Of a stretch of 64,000 bases of DNA, positions 47,320 to 55,464 are shown one piece after another; position 1 is the stretch's first letter, and every line of letters starts with the position of its first letter. Made by a program: the position numbers and the translations under genes. Source of the stretch: Acidovorax sp. GBBC 1281 (GTDB lineage Bacteria > Pseudomonadota > Gammaproteobacteria > Burkholderiales > Burkholderiaceae_C); assembly GCF_028473645.1 (NCBI RefSeq), contig NZ_CP097269.1, forward strand, positions 1,186,001 to 1,250,000, given 5' to 3'. Under the pieces are notes generated by a model. That model ran no database searches. It was given only the letters and a program-made list of their open reading frames with translations, and was not told the origin of the DNA.

Positions 47320-47937
47320 ATGGGAAACGCATGCTGCACGCCTACGGTATCTGGCAGTGGCCGGATCAGCCGCCAGAACTCTTCCGCCGAATCGGTTCGG
47401 CCTTCTGCTGAGGAGCCGCGGCGCAGCAGTAGCAGCCACGCCAATGCAACCCCATTGCCGATCAGTCCCAGGCGCAGCAGCAGTGGCGGTAGTGAGGAAA
47501 GCGGGCCTTTCAACCGTTTGCCTGGCGAGGTGCAGCACCACATCGGCAGCTTGCTGCCCAGGACGGGGCGTTCGGCGCTTCGTCAGGCTTCGCAAACCCT
47601 CCATCAGGCGTTGCCCCGTGGCGAACGCGATGTCATGCATTCCATCGAGGGGGTTCATGCCTTGCTGGGTATCAATCCAGGCACGCCAAACGACGAAGTT
47701 TCATTGGCCATTGGCCGCGCTATCCACGCAGCACAAAACCATTCGGGATGGACCGACCGGGGCAGGCTGCTGGTGGCTGCGCGGCACGCGGTTCAACCTC
47801 TTCAAAACCATCCTGACCGTGAGCAGTTGCTGCTGCAGATCGATTCCGCGATCCAGAACAGCGGATTGAGCGCAGAGCAATGGAGGCGTACCAATGCCGT
47901 CTTTGCCCAAATGGTCAACGCCAGGGCCAACGCGTAA
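47320..47937 (+). CDS. Candidate type III effector: F-box-like protein with acylation N-terminus
   Basis: 205 residues, with GAGGA 7 bases before the ATG. The N-terminus MGNACCTP is the pattern of plant calcium-dependent protein kinases: Gly2 for N-myristoylation after Met removal, and Cys5-Cys6 for palmitoylation. A Ser-rich segment (about 10-60) follows, then FNRLPGEVQHHIGSLLPRTG and LRQASQTLHQAL, close to the F-box consensus (LPxE, I, L, LR, VS). The rest is helical and unassigned. In plants F-box proteins recruit SKP1 to build SCF ubiquitin ligases; Ralstonia GALA proteins and Xanthomonas XopI are known F-box effectors. The PIP promoter, acylation signal and F-box together make a host-membrane-targeted effector likely. 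Secretion is not shown by sequence. Confidence 0.78.
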   Translation: MGNACCTPTVSGSGRISRQNSSAESVRPSAEEPRRSSSSHANATPLPISPRRSSSGGSEESGPFNRLPGEVQHHIGSLLPRTGRSALRQASQTLHQALPRGERDVMHSIEGVHALLGINPGTPNDEVSLAIGRAIHAAQNHSGWTDRGRLLVAARHAVQPLQNHPDREQLLLQIDSAIQNSGLSAEQWRRTNAVFAQMVNARANA

Positions 47938-48012
47938 GCAGACGGGTTTCATTGGCCTGCGCAGAGCGATGCACATCGCTCCCTACGGTCGGCTCGGTGC
48001 TGCGCGGCGGCC

Positions 48013-48789
48013 TCACTCCCCTTGCGACCCCCGGTGCGCCCAGCCCGTGGTGTGCTTTTCCAGCACGCTGAACAGCTCGTACATCACCATCGCCATGGCG
48101 CCCACCACCATCAGGCCGGCGAAGGCCAGGCCCATCTGCATGGACGAGCCGGCGGAGATCAGCAGGTAGCCGATGCCCTCGTTGGCAGCGGTCATCTCCG
48201 ACACGGTGGTGCCCACGAAGGCGAGGGTGATCGCCACCTTGAGCGAGCCGTAGAAGTACGGCAGGGAGCGCGGCAGGCCGACCTTGGTGAGCACGTCCCA
48301 GCGCTTGGCGCCCAGCACGCGCAGCACGTCTTCCAGCTCGGGCTCCAGCGTGGCCAGGCCCGTGGCGATGTTGACCATGATCGGAAAGAAGCTGATGAGA
48401 AAAGCCGTGAGGATGGCCGGCCCCACGCCGATGCCGAACCACACGACGAGGATGGGCACGAAGGCCGCCTTGGGCAGGGCGTTGAAGGCGGTCATCAGCG
48501 GGTAGACGGCGGCATACGCCAGCCGCGACGATCCGATGACGAAGCCCAGCAGCACCCCGACCACGATGGCGATGCCGAAGCCGGCCATGGTGACCCAGAA
48601 GGTGCGCCAGGCGTGGCCCGCGATGATCCACTTGAACTCCACGAACTGCGTCCAGATCGCCCAGGGACTCGGGAAGATGAACTCCGACACGCCCAGGCCC
48701 GAGCAGATCACCTGCCACAGCACGAGTACCGTGAACAGCAAAACCCAGGGCGACCAGCGCTCCACCCGTTTCTTGTGCAGCGCGTTCAT
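48013..48789 (-). CDS. ABC transporter permease (nitrate/sulfonate/NMT1-substrate type)
   Basis: 258 residues with about six transmembrane segments, the first being VLLFTVLVLWQVICSGLGV. The BPD_transp_1 domain shows the permease-ATPase contact loop (EAA motif) as EDVLRVLGAKRWDVLTKVGLPRSLPYFYGSLK. Its start overlaps the ATPase stop by 4 bases. It forms an importer with the ATPase at 48786 and the binding protein at 49761. The substrate class is best read from the binding protein. Confidence 0.88.
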   Translation of the reverse strand: MNALHKKRVERWSPWVLLFTVLVLWQVICSGLGVSEFIFPSPWAIWTQFVEFKWIIAGHAWRTFWVTMAGFGIAIVVGVLLGFVIGSSRLAYAAVYPLMTAFNALPKAAFVPILVVWFGIGVGPAILTAFLISFFPIMVNIATGLATLEPELEDVLRVLGAKRWDVLTKVGLPRSLPYFYGSLKVAITLAFVGTTVSEMTAANEGIGYLLISAGSSMQMGLAFAGLMVVGAMAMVMYELFSVLEKHTTGWAHRGSQGE

Positions 48790-49610
48790 TGCGTGATCTC
48801 CCCGCCGGTCTTGCGCAGGGCGCCGATGTGGCCGCGCAGCTCCAGCACGATGTCGGTGAATTCCTTGGTGTAGGTCAGTTCCAGCTCGCGCGGGCGCGGC
48901 AGCTCGATGTCGCGCTTGACCACGAAGCGGCCGGGGCTCTTGCTCATCACGTACACGGTGTCGGCGAGGAACACGCTCTCGCGCAGGTCGTGCGTGACGA
49001 GGATGACGTTGAACTGCTGCTCGGCCTGCAGGTCGCGCAGGATGCACCACAGCTCCTCGCGCGTGAAGGCGTCGAGCGCGCCGAAGGGCTCGTCCAGCAG
49101 CAGCATCTTGGGCTCGTGGATGAGGGCGCGGCAGATGCTGGCACGCTGCTGCATGCCGCCCGACAGCTGCCAGGGGAACTTGTCTTCATAGCCGGCTAGG
49201 CCCACCTTCTGCAGCAGGGCGCGCGCGCGGGCCTCGTATTCCTTGCGGCGGGCCTTGAACTGGTTGCGGTGCGGCTCGACGATCTCCAGCGGCAGCAACA
49301 CGTTGGCGACGGTGGTGCGCCAGGGCAGCAGCGAGGGCGCCTGGAAGGCCATGCCCGAGATCTTGAGCGGGCCGGTCACGGGCTGGCCGTCGATGCGGAT
49401 CTTGCCCATCGACGGCATGCGCAGCCCGGTGGCCAGCTTCATGAAGGTGGACTTGCCGCAGCCCGAGGGCCCCACGATGGCGATGAACTCGCCGCGGCGC
49501 ACCTGCAGGTCGATGGCTTCGACCGCAAAGTGGTTGGCGCGCAGCAACTCTTCGTTGTAGGCGAGCCAGACATCGCGAAAATCCACGAAATAGGTGTCGT
49601 CGGCCTGCAT
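48786..49610 (-). CDS. ABC transporter ATP-binding protein (SsuB/TauB/ThiZ type)
   Basis: 274 residues. Walker A is GPSGCGKST, the Q-loop lies in FQAPSLLPWRT, the ABC signature is QLSGGMQQR, Walker B is MLLLDEPFGALD, and the switch His is in VILVTHDLRE. The length and LPWRT segment fit the nitrate/sulfonate/taurine import ATPase group. It is the middle gene of the three-gene transporter operon. Confidence 0.93.
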   Translation of the reverse strand: MQADDTYFVDFRDVWLAYNEELLRANHFAVEAIDLQVRRGEFIAIVGPSGCGKSTFMKLATGLRMPSMGKIRIDGQPVTGPLKISGMAFQAPSLLPWRTTVANVLLPLEIVEPHRNQFKARRKEYEARARALLQKVGLAGYEDKFPWQLSGGMQQRASICRALIHEPKMLLLDEPFGALDAFTREELWCILRDLQAEQQFNVILVTHDLRESVFLADTVYVMSKSPGRFVVKRDIELPRPRELELTYTKEFTDIVLELRGHIGALRKTGGEITQ

Positions 49611-49655
49611 GGGATGAAAGAAGGGTTCGGAGTGAAAAGGGCCGCCAGCACAATC

Positions 49656-49690
49656 AGTACTAGGGCATATTGCTATTAAATTTGTAGCAA
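49656..49690 (+). repeat. Interspersed ~35-bp repeat, copy g
   Basis: AGTACTAGGGCATATTGCTA followed by TTAAATTTGTAGCAA; the arms TTGCTA and TAGCAA can pair across an A/T-rich spacer. It lies between the binding-protein and ATPase genes of the transporter operon, where it could form a hairpin in the mRNA. Confidence 0.75.
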
Positions 49691-49760
49691 TTGCCGGTTG
49701 GCGTGTGGCGGGCTCGGGAGGGCCGGGGGGCTGACCCCGATGGGCCGGCCTCCGGTGCCA

Positions 49761-50792
49761 TCACTTCCTGGGCAGGATGTTCAGCTCGGCCGCCGGCGGC
49801 AGGAAGCTGCCGTTCCACACCGTCTCGGCGTTCACGCGGGACTTGGTGGCGAAGGCGTCGGACACCTGCGAGGCCATCAGCGCCAGGCGTTGCGGCTTCG
49901 CCTGGCCGAAGCCTTCGGCCCGCGCGTCGGCGCTGTTGACCACGGTGTCGATGGCCAGCTGCAGGCGGCGGGTTTCCAGGGCCACGTTCACGATGCCGTC
50001 GCGCTCCTTCACGGAGGCGATGGCGGCGGCCGGGTTGGCCATGACCTCCTTCGCGCCTTTGGTGAAGGCCTTGAGGAAGGCGCGGATCGCCTCGGGGTTC
50101 TCCTTGACCAGCTTGGGACTGGCGATGATCACGTTGCCGTACAGCTTCACGCCGAAGTCGGCATAGGGCAGCACCACCACGTCGCTGGCCTTGGCGCCGC
50201 GCGCTTCCAGGTTCAGCAGCGAGGTGAAGGTGAAGCCGGTGATGGCGTCCACGTCGCCGCGCACCAGCATGGTCTCGCGCAGCGGCGGGTCCATGGCGGT
50301 CCATTGCACGTTGCCGATGCCGTTGGCCTTGGCGAAGATGGGGAAGGCGCGGCGGCCGGCGTCGAACACCGGGGCACCCAGCTTCTTGCCGGCCAGGTCG
50401 GCGGGCTTGGCGATGCCGCTCTTCTTGAGCGCCATGACCGAGGCCGGCGTGTTGTTGTAGACCATCATCACGGCCACGGGCTTGTTCTGCGCGTCGGGGT
50501 TGTTGGCGTGGAATTCCATCACCGCGGCCAGGTCGGCGAAGCCCATGTCGTAGGTGCCCGAGGCCACGCGCTGCACGGCGCCACCGGAGCCGTTGCCCGC
50601 GTCCACCGTCACGTTCAGCCCGGCCTCCTTGAAGTAGCCCTTGGCCGTGGGCAGCAGGAAGAACGCGGCCGGCCCTTCGAAGCGCCAGTCGAGCTGGAAC
50701 TTGATGGGCGTCAAGGTCTGGGCCTGGGCCAGGGTGAACGCGCTGGCGGCGGCCAGTGCCGCCACGGCTTTCAGGAGGGAACGTTTGTGCAT
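49761..50792 (-). CDS. NMT1/ThiY-type substrate-binding protein
   Basis: 343 residues from the ATG at 50792. The signal peptide is MHKRSLLKAVAALAAASAFT with cleavage expected after LAQA. The mature start LTPIKFQLDWRFEGPAAFFLLPTAKGYFKEAGLNV and YDMGFADLAAVMEF are typical of the NMT1/THI5-like periplasmic binding proteins (pyrimidine precursors, sulfonates, nitrate, taurine). The ligand cannot be fixed. It is separated from the ATPase gene by 150 bp containing repeat copy g. The 284 bp upstream include the PIP box of the divergent metalloprotease gene; I see no thiamine riboswitch motif there. Confidence 0.87.
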   Translation of the reverse strand: MHKRSLLKAVAALAAASAFTLAQAQTLTPIKFQLDWRFEGPAAFFLLPTAKGYFKEAGLNVTVDAGNGSGGAVQRVASGTYDMGFADLAAVMEFHANNPDAQNKPVAVMMVYNNTPASVMALKKSGIAKPADLAGKKLGAPVFDAGRRAFPIFAKANGIGNVQWTAMDPPLRETMLVRGDVDAITGFTFTSLLNLEARGAKASDVVVLPYADFGVKLYGNVIIASPKLVKENPEAIRAFLKAFTKGAKEVMANPAAAIASVKERDGIVNVALETRRLQLAIDTVVNSADARAEGFGQAKPQRLALMASQVSDAFATKSRVNAETVWNGSFLPPAAELNILPRK

Positions 50793-50988
50793 GGGGTCTC
50801 CGGTCGTGTCGGTCGATGGCATCCCGATCAGCAAGATCGATGCCCGGTTCCAGGCTCTGCCCCCGGCGGGGCGGTGCGGGCATGAACCAATGCGGTGCAT
50901 GCTGCGGGAGGGTCTCCACAGTGGTGCCCGGCGGTCGGAGCCCCTGCCGGCACGGTCGCAGGGCGGGAGGAAGGCGGGCAGAGCCGGG

Positions 50989-51052
50989 TTCGGCATTCCG
51001 GCGGCGCGTTCGCATTCGTGGTGACCGGTATCACCCCGTGGCGTTTCAATTT
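50989..51052 (+). promoter_or_regulatory. PIP box TTCGG-N15-TTCGC with -10 box CAATTT
   Basis: TTCGG at 50989-50993 and TTCGC at 51009-51013 are separated by 15 bases. CAATTT (51047-51052) fits YANNNT after a gap of 33 bases, one more than the usual 30-32. The metalloprotease ATG is at 51077 with GGGGAG before it. Confidence 0.82.
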
Positions 51053-51076
51053 GCCCTTTTTCGAGCGAGGGGAGCC

Positions 51077-51841
51077 ATGCCCATCCAGCCGAGTGCCTTT
51101 CCTGGCATATTCATCCGCACCTCGACGAGGGCGACCCAAGATGGAAGCGGCCCCGCGCTGCAGCAACTGGCCTCGCGGGATTCGGGTCGTGCGCTGCTGC
51201 GGCAGATCGAGGCCATCACCGCAATGGCTCCGCGCAAGCGGGTGGTCCTGACCCCTGCCCAGAATGGCAAGGTCCATGTGCGCTCGTTCCGGCGCGACGA
51301 CGCCACGCAGGAACGTATCGGCTTGAACAAATTGGAGGACATCGACGCCTACCTGAGCGAGCGGCGCGCGCCCAGTGCGTTCATGCCGGTCGTGGCGGCG
51401 GCGCCTTTGCCCGGCCGTGAAACGCCCGGTGCCGATGAAGCGTGGGTCTATACAGACCCCGAGGTCGCATGGCGGTATCCCACGCCGGAGTCCGGCGAAG
51501 GAGAGCCCAGCCCCGAGGACTACGTCGCCACGCTGGCGCATGAGTTGATTCATGCCCGAGACAGCCTGCACGGCATCCATCCCGCGCGCACGGCCGACGA
51601 AACCCTTTACCTGCATCCTGTCGCGAAATCGCCGATCCCCCGTTCACTGCTGCCCGCAGAGCTGCGCACGGTCGGCGTTGGCGCCTATGCCGGCGCCGAG
51701 CCCACGGAAAACACGATTCGAGCCGAACAAGGGCTCACGCAGCGCCCCAGCTACCACGGCTTCACCACGGATGGCCACGGCGACGTGGCGGTATCGGTAT
51801 CGGCTGCGACGCCTGGGAAAACGCAGGACAAGTCCGTCTGA
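51077..51841 (+). CDS. Candidate type III effector: HELIH zinc metalloprotease (NleD/HopH1/XopG-like)
   Basis: 254 residues from the ATG at 51077, chosen over upstream in-frame starts because it alone lies downstream of the PIP/-10 promoter and has GGGGAG. The N-terminus MPIQPSAFPGIFIRTSTRAT is Ser/Thr/Pro-rich. The sequence SGRALLRQIEAI and the zinc site HELIH (residues 155-159), followed by ENTIRAEQGLTQR then PSY (about 211-226), follow the layout of peptidase M91/M27-like effectors, which cleave host signalling proteins. The third zinc ligand is not certain; Glu209 or Glu211 are candidates. No catalytic residue appears missing. Secretion and host target are inferred. Confidence 0.8.
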   Translation: MPIQPSAFPGIFIRTSTRATQDGSGPALQQLASRDSGRALLRQIEAITAMAPRKRVVLTPAQNGKVHVRSFRRDDATQERIGLNKLEDIDAYLSERRAPSAFMPVVAAAPLPGRETPGADEAWVYTDPEVAWRYPTPESGEGEPSPEDYVATLAHELIHARDSLHGIHPARTADETLYLHPVAKSPIPRSLLPAELRTVGVGAYAGAEPTENTIRAEQGLTQRPSYHGFTTDGHGDVAVSVSAATPGKTQDKSV

Positions 51842-51909
51842 AAAGCGGCCGGGCGTGGATTGCCAACGTTTTCCGTATATCGAAATGCGGTTTTTCACCA
51901 GGGAGTGGA

Positions 51910-51934
51910 TTCGCTTCCCGGGCGGGGGCTTCGG
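51910..51934 (+). promoter_or_regulatory. PIP box TTCGC-N15-TTCGG
   Basis: TTCGC at 51910-51914 and TTCGG at 51930-51934 are separated by exactly 15 bases. No good YANNNT box lies 30-32 bases further on (the nearest is CAAGAC at 51963), so the promoter is less convincing than the other three. The start codon of the large gene follows at 51979 (or 51970). Confidence 0.7.
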
Positions 51935-51978
51935 GACTTCCAAAAAAAGCCGGCGGGCGGGGCAAGACGATGCCACGC

Positions 51979-54900
51979 ATGTCATTGCTCTCCAAACTCT
52001 CGAACCGCTTCGGTCTGGCCCGCTTCAGCGTTGATACGCCCGTGGGCCAGAAACAGCAGACGCCATCGATCCCCAGTGCCGCGGTGCGGCCGCCCCTGGA
52101 CGGCCCGGCGCGCCGGCGCGCCCACGCGGCGGCATCGACTCTGCCGCCGCGTGGCGCCTTGCCGGACAGGAATGAGGCCGCTGGCCACGCCAACGCCCCG
52201 GCCGCCGCGCAGGCCGCTGCCGCCCAGCCCCAAGCCACCCATGTGCTGCTCGATGCCATGGCACAGGCCGAGCCCGACGGCTCCGCGTTGATGAAGGCGC
52301 TGTTCGGACCGGGCGGGCAGCGTTTCGGCGTGGCGGCGGATCTCGCGCTCGCGCTGACCGAGATGGATTTTTCGGGCATGGCACCGATTCCGGGGCTTCC
52401 TGGCGCGCCCACCGTGATCCTGGCCGAAGCCCTGGCCGCCGCGACGGGCGGCGACGCACCACTGGCGCTGGGCGCGCTGGAACTCCTGCAGGAGTTCGAT
52501 CCGCAGCAGGAAATCGCCGCGGCCTGGCAGCAGCGGGCCGGTGCGCCGGACGACGACGCAGCCTCGGTCTTCTACACGCCCGCAGGCTCCTTGCATGGGG
52601 GCGACGAGGAGCCGGCTCCCTTGTCGCGCCCGGTCTCGCGCTCGCCATCGGCCTCGTCGATGGAAGGGGGTTCGGTCTATCACACGCCCTCGGCTTCGCT
52701 GGATGGCGGCCCTGACCGGTCGCTGCCGGGCTCGCCGCGGCGCTCCGATGCGGGCCTGCCGAGCGATGCCACCTTGGCGGCACGGCGGGCGATGTGGCAG
52801 GTGGCAGCCGCCCTGGCCGACACGCCCATGGGCCTGGACGTACTCCAGGCCGTCGTGGCACGCCCTGTGGATGCGGCGCACAGCCGGGACTTCGCGCTGC
52901 TGCTCAAGGCCGCAACGGCGATGCCGCCCGGGCGCGCCGAGCGGGGCGACCCTGCCGCCATCCTGGCCAGCGAGCCGGCCCTGGACACGCTGACGGGCAA
53001 GGCCGTCGCTTGTGCCGCGGCGCGGATGGTGGGCGATGTGGCCGCGGCCCTGCCCCACCAGTGGGCGCTGACCGCCGTGCGCAACGACCTGTTCGAAACC
53101 GGGCCGGGCACAGATTTTTCGGCCATCAACGGCCGTCTCATGAAAACCGGCCGCTGGATCGAGCGTGCCACGCCGGAACGTGGGCGCCTGCTGCGCAATC
53201 CGATCTTCGGCAAGTCGCCTTTCCGGGCCCTGCGCCACGGAACGCAGAACGTAGAGCGGGGCCCGGCCGTCGCGCGCCACCGGCTGGCGCGCGAGACGGC
53301 GCTGCGCGAGGCCGCCGCCGCTTTGCAGGACCAATTGATCGACGCCGCACCGCACCTGCGCTCGCCGGGCCCCGGCCGGGTGCCCGAGGCGTTGCTGCGC
53401 GCGGCGGTGCTGCGGCATTGTCTGGAGACGCCGGTACCGCAGTCGTTCGAACGGGCGGGCTTCGATGAGGCGGCCTGTGCCGACATCGCGGACCGCCTGG
53501 CGCTCCTTCTGTCGCGGGACCCCAGGCCGGGCCTGGCGCACCAGTTGGCACAATCGCCGCAGTTGCTGGCGCTGGCCGACCTGCGCCTGGACGCCGAGGC
53601 GATGGGCCAATGGTTTTCCGAGGCCCGCGAGGCGACCGGCAATGTCCAGGCGCTGGAGCGGCAAAACGTGCCCTGGGTGCAGGCCGTCTCCAAGGCCCTG
53701 GCGCGGGCCGAGGAAGAGGTGCAAGGCCGCGACACCCGGGTGCCGGTGATCACCCGCGAGACCGTGCGTTCGGCATTGAAGGACATCATCGCCAACATCG
53801 AGGGCTCGTCGCGGCTGCGGCTGAGCAGCGGCGGGCTGGTCGGCGTGGGGCTGCGGCAGATCACGTCATCGATCAGCGCGGTGGCGAGCGCCTTCTTCCT
53901 GCGGGGCCGGATCGATGGCCGGGCGCAACGCGGCCGCCAGGCGGTGTTCGAAATCGCCATGCCGCCCTACGACATGGAGCTGGTGCTGGGATCGCAGCGC
54001 CAGGTGGCTAAGCAGGTGGGGGTCGGCGCGTTCGTCGGTCCGGACATCGGCGTGGCGAAGGCGGGGGTGAACGTCGATACGGTGCTGTACGGAAGGGAGG
54101 ACGCCGAGATGCAGGGCATCTCCCTGCGCTTGCCGCGCATCGGCCGGCCGGTGCCCGAACTGCGGGCCGAGTTCTCGGCGCTGGTGGACGCGCTGCTCGA
54201 CGGCAGCGAAGGCGGGGCGCAGGCGGATGACCCCACTGATCTCCTGCAGCGGCTGCTACAGGAGTTTCCTGACCTCACGGTCAACCGTGTCGGCCTGGCC
54301 GCCGATGGCCGCCGCCGGCATGGGCTGGGTGCGGACCTGATGGGATCGATCGGGAAGTGGCATGCCAAGGTCAGTGCCGGTGTCGGCGGCTTCGTCGAGG
54401 CCCAGCGCGATGTCACCAAGCACTACGCCGACGCCACCGGGCGCATGCGCGTGGAACGATCGATCCAGGGAAACAACCTGCGCGCCGGGGTTGGTGCCAA
54501 GGTGTCGGCTGGCCCGTCCGCCACCGTCGCGTCGGACACCTCGTTTTCTGGCAAGGTCGACGTGTCGCTCGCCGCGGTGCAGTTCGGCGTGGGCGCGGAA
54601 CACATTCTCTCGGGCGTGTCCCACCGGCGGGAGGCCGTGTACGAGGACGGCCGCCTGCATCCGCTGTCGTTCGTCGAGACGGAATACCAGAAGGTCGACG
54701 CCTTCATGGAGTCGATGAAGCCGCAGAGGGACGCGTGGGTGGACGCTGGTGCCGACCCTGCGCGCCTCGATGGCCTGCTGAACGACATGAGCGGCGATGC
54801 GGCGCCCACCCACAGCTTCGCGGCACGCCACATCGTGACGCCCGAGGCCCGCGCGCGGGACGATGCCTACCGTTCGTCCATGCAGCTGTGCGCGAAGCAC

Positions 54901-55464
54901 CCGAGCGGCTTGCCGCAGGCCATCTCCGCGCTGGCCGAAACGGTCGAAGCGCAGTGGAAGGACCCGGCGGCCAAGCAGCCCTATTCGTTGCGCTCCTACC
55001 AGCGCAACATGGTGCAGAAGACGCAGGGCGTGGAAGTGGTGGTGCAGTTGGCGAGCGTGGAGGCGGCCGAGGCCTCGCACATCGACAACCGCCTGGACGT
55101 GCCGTGGTTTGCGCCATGCCTTGTGCAGGCATCGGCTGCCACCTTGCCAGGCCGGCCCCCGGGGTGGGGGCCGGCCTGGCGAGGTGGACTTTTTTTAGCG
55201 GCTCTTGGCCGCTGCCGCGTTCGCCGCGGCCAGCGCGGTCATGTTGACCACGCGGCGCACGGTGGAGGAGGGCGTCAGCACATGGGCCGATGCCGCGGCG
55301 CCCAGCAGGATCGGGCCGATGGTGGTGCCGTGGCTGCCGGTGGTTTTGAGCACGTTGAACAGAATGTTCGCCGCGTCCAGGTTGGGGCAGATCAGCACGT
55401 TGGCCGAGCCCGACAGCGTGCCTTCCAGCAGCGCGGTGTGGCGGATTTTTTCCGACAGGGCTGA
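51979..55464 (+). CDS. Very large candidate type III effector, 3' end probably abnormal
   Basis: 1161 residues from ATG 51979; ATG 51970 is in the same frame but would lie at the predicted promoter. The N-terminal ~260 residues are Ala/Ser/Pro-rich and contain two related short units, SVFYTPAGSLHGG and SVYHTPSASLDGG. The middle (about 270-590) is helical. A Gly/Val-rich, beta-looking part (about 620-920) includes GLRQITSSISAVASAF, VGVGAFVGPDIGVAKAGVNV and AKVSAGVGGFVEAQRDV. From about 55110 (after NRLDVPWFAPCL) the frame crosses a strong hairpin and runs for ~270 bp opposite maeB, giving low-complexity sequence, so the true C-terminus has probably been lost by frameshift or deletion. I do not recognise a family. 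Effector status rests on the PIP box and composition. Confidence 0.62.
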   Translation: MSLLSKLSNRFGLARFSVDTPVGQKQQTPSIPSAAVRPPLDGPARRRAHAAASTLPPRGALPDRNEAAGHANAPAAAQAAAAQPQATHVLLDAMAQAEPDGSALMKALFGPGGQRFGVAADLALALTEMDFSGMAPIPGLPGAPTVILAEALAAATGGDAPLALGALELLQEFDPQQEIAAAWQQRAGAPDDDAASVFYTPAGSLHGGDEEPAPLSRPVSRSPSASSMEGGSVYHTPSASLDGGPDRSLPGSPRRSDAGLPSDATLAARRAMWQVAAALADTPMGLDVLQAVVARPVDAAHSRDFALLLKAATAMPPGRAERGDPAAILASEPALDTLTGKAVACAAARMVGDVAAALPHQWALTAVRNDLFETGPGTDFSAINGRLMKTGRWIERATPERGRLLRNPIFGKSPFRALRHGTQNVERGPAVARHRLARETALREAAAALQDQLIDAAPHLRSPGPGRVPEALLRAAVLRHCLETPVPQSFERAGFDEAACADIADRLALLLSRDPRPGLAHQLAQSPQLLALADLRLDAEAMGQWFSEAREATGNVQALERQNVPWVQAVSKALARAEEEVQGRDTRVPVITRETVRSALKDIIANIEGSSRLRLSSGGLVGVGLRQITSSISAVASAFFLRGRIDGRAQRGRQAVFEIAMPPYDMELVLGSQRQVAKQVGVGAFVGPDIGVAKAGVNVDTVLYGREDAEMQGISLRLPRIGRPVPELRAEFSALVDALLDGSEGGAQADDPTDLLQRLLQEFPDLTVNRVGLAADGRRRHGLGADLMGSIGKWHAKVSAGVGGFVEAQRDVTKHYADATGRMRVERSIQGNNLRAGVGAKVSAGPSATVASDTSFSGKVDVSLAAVQFGVGAEHILSGVSHRREAVYEDGRLHPLSFVETEYQKVDAFMESMKPQRDAWVDAGADPARLDGLLNDMSGDAAPTHSFAARHIVTPEARARDDAYRSSMQLCAKHPSGLPQAISALAETVEAQWKDPAAKQPYSLRSYQRNMVQKTQGVEVVVQLASVEAAEASHIDNRLDVPWFAPCLVQASAATLPGRPPGWGPAWRGGLFLAALGRCRVRRGQRGHVDHAAHGGGGRQHMGRCRGAQQDRADGGAVAAGGFEHVEQNVRRVQVGADQHVGRARQRAFQQRGVADFFRQG
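55147..55196 (+). terminator. Strong hairpin between the large effector gene and maeB
   Basis: CCAGGCCGGCCCCC pairs with GGGGGCCGGCCTGG around a 5-base loop (14-bp stem). On the plus strand a run of seven T follows 10 bases later (55190-55196). The T run is further from the stem than usual, but the element is well placed to separate the convergent genes. Confidence 0.6.

Noticed and set aside
50793..50988. Possible thiamine (TPP) riboswitch in the leader of the NMT1-type binding protein
   Set aside because: Neither the CTGAGA core nor the ACCTGAT segment of the TPP aptamer is present on the minus strand, so a riboswitch cannot be supported.
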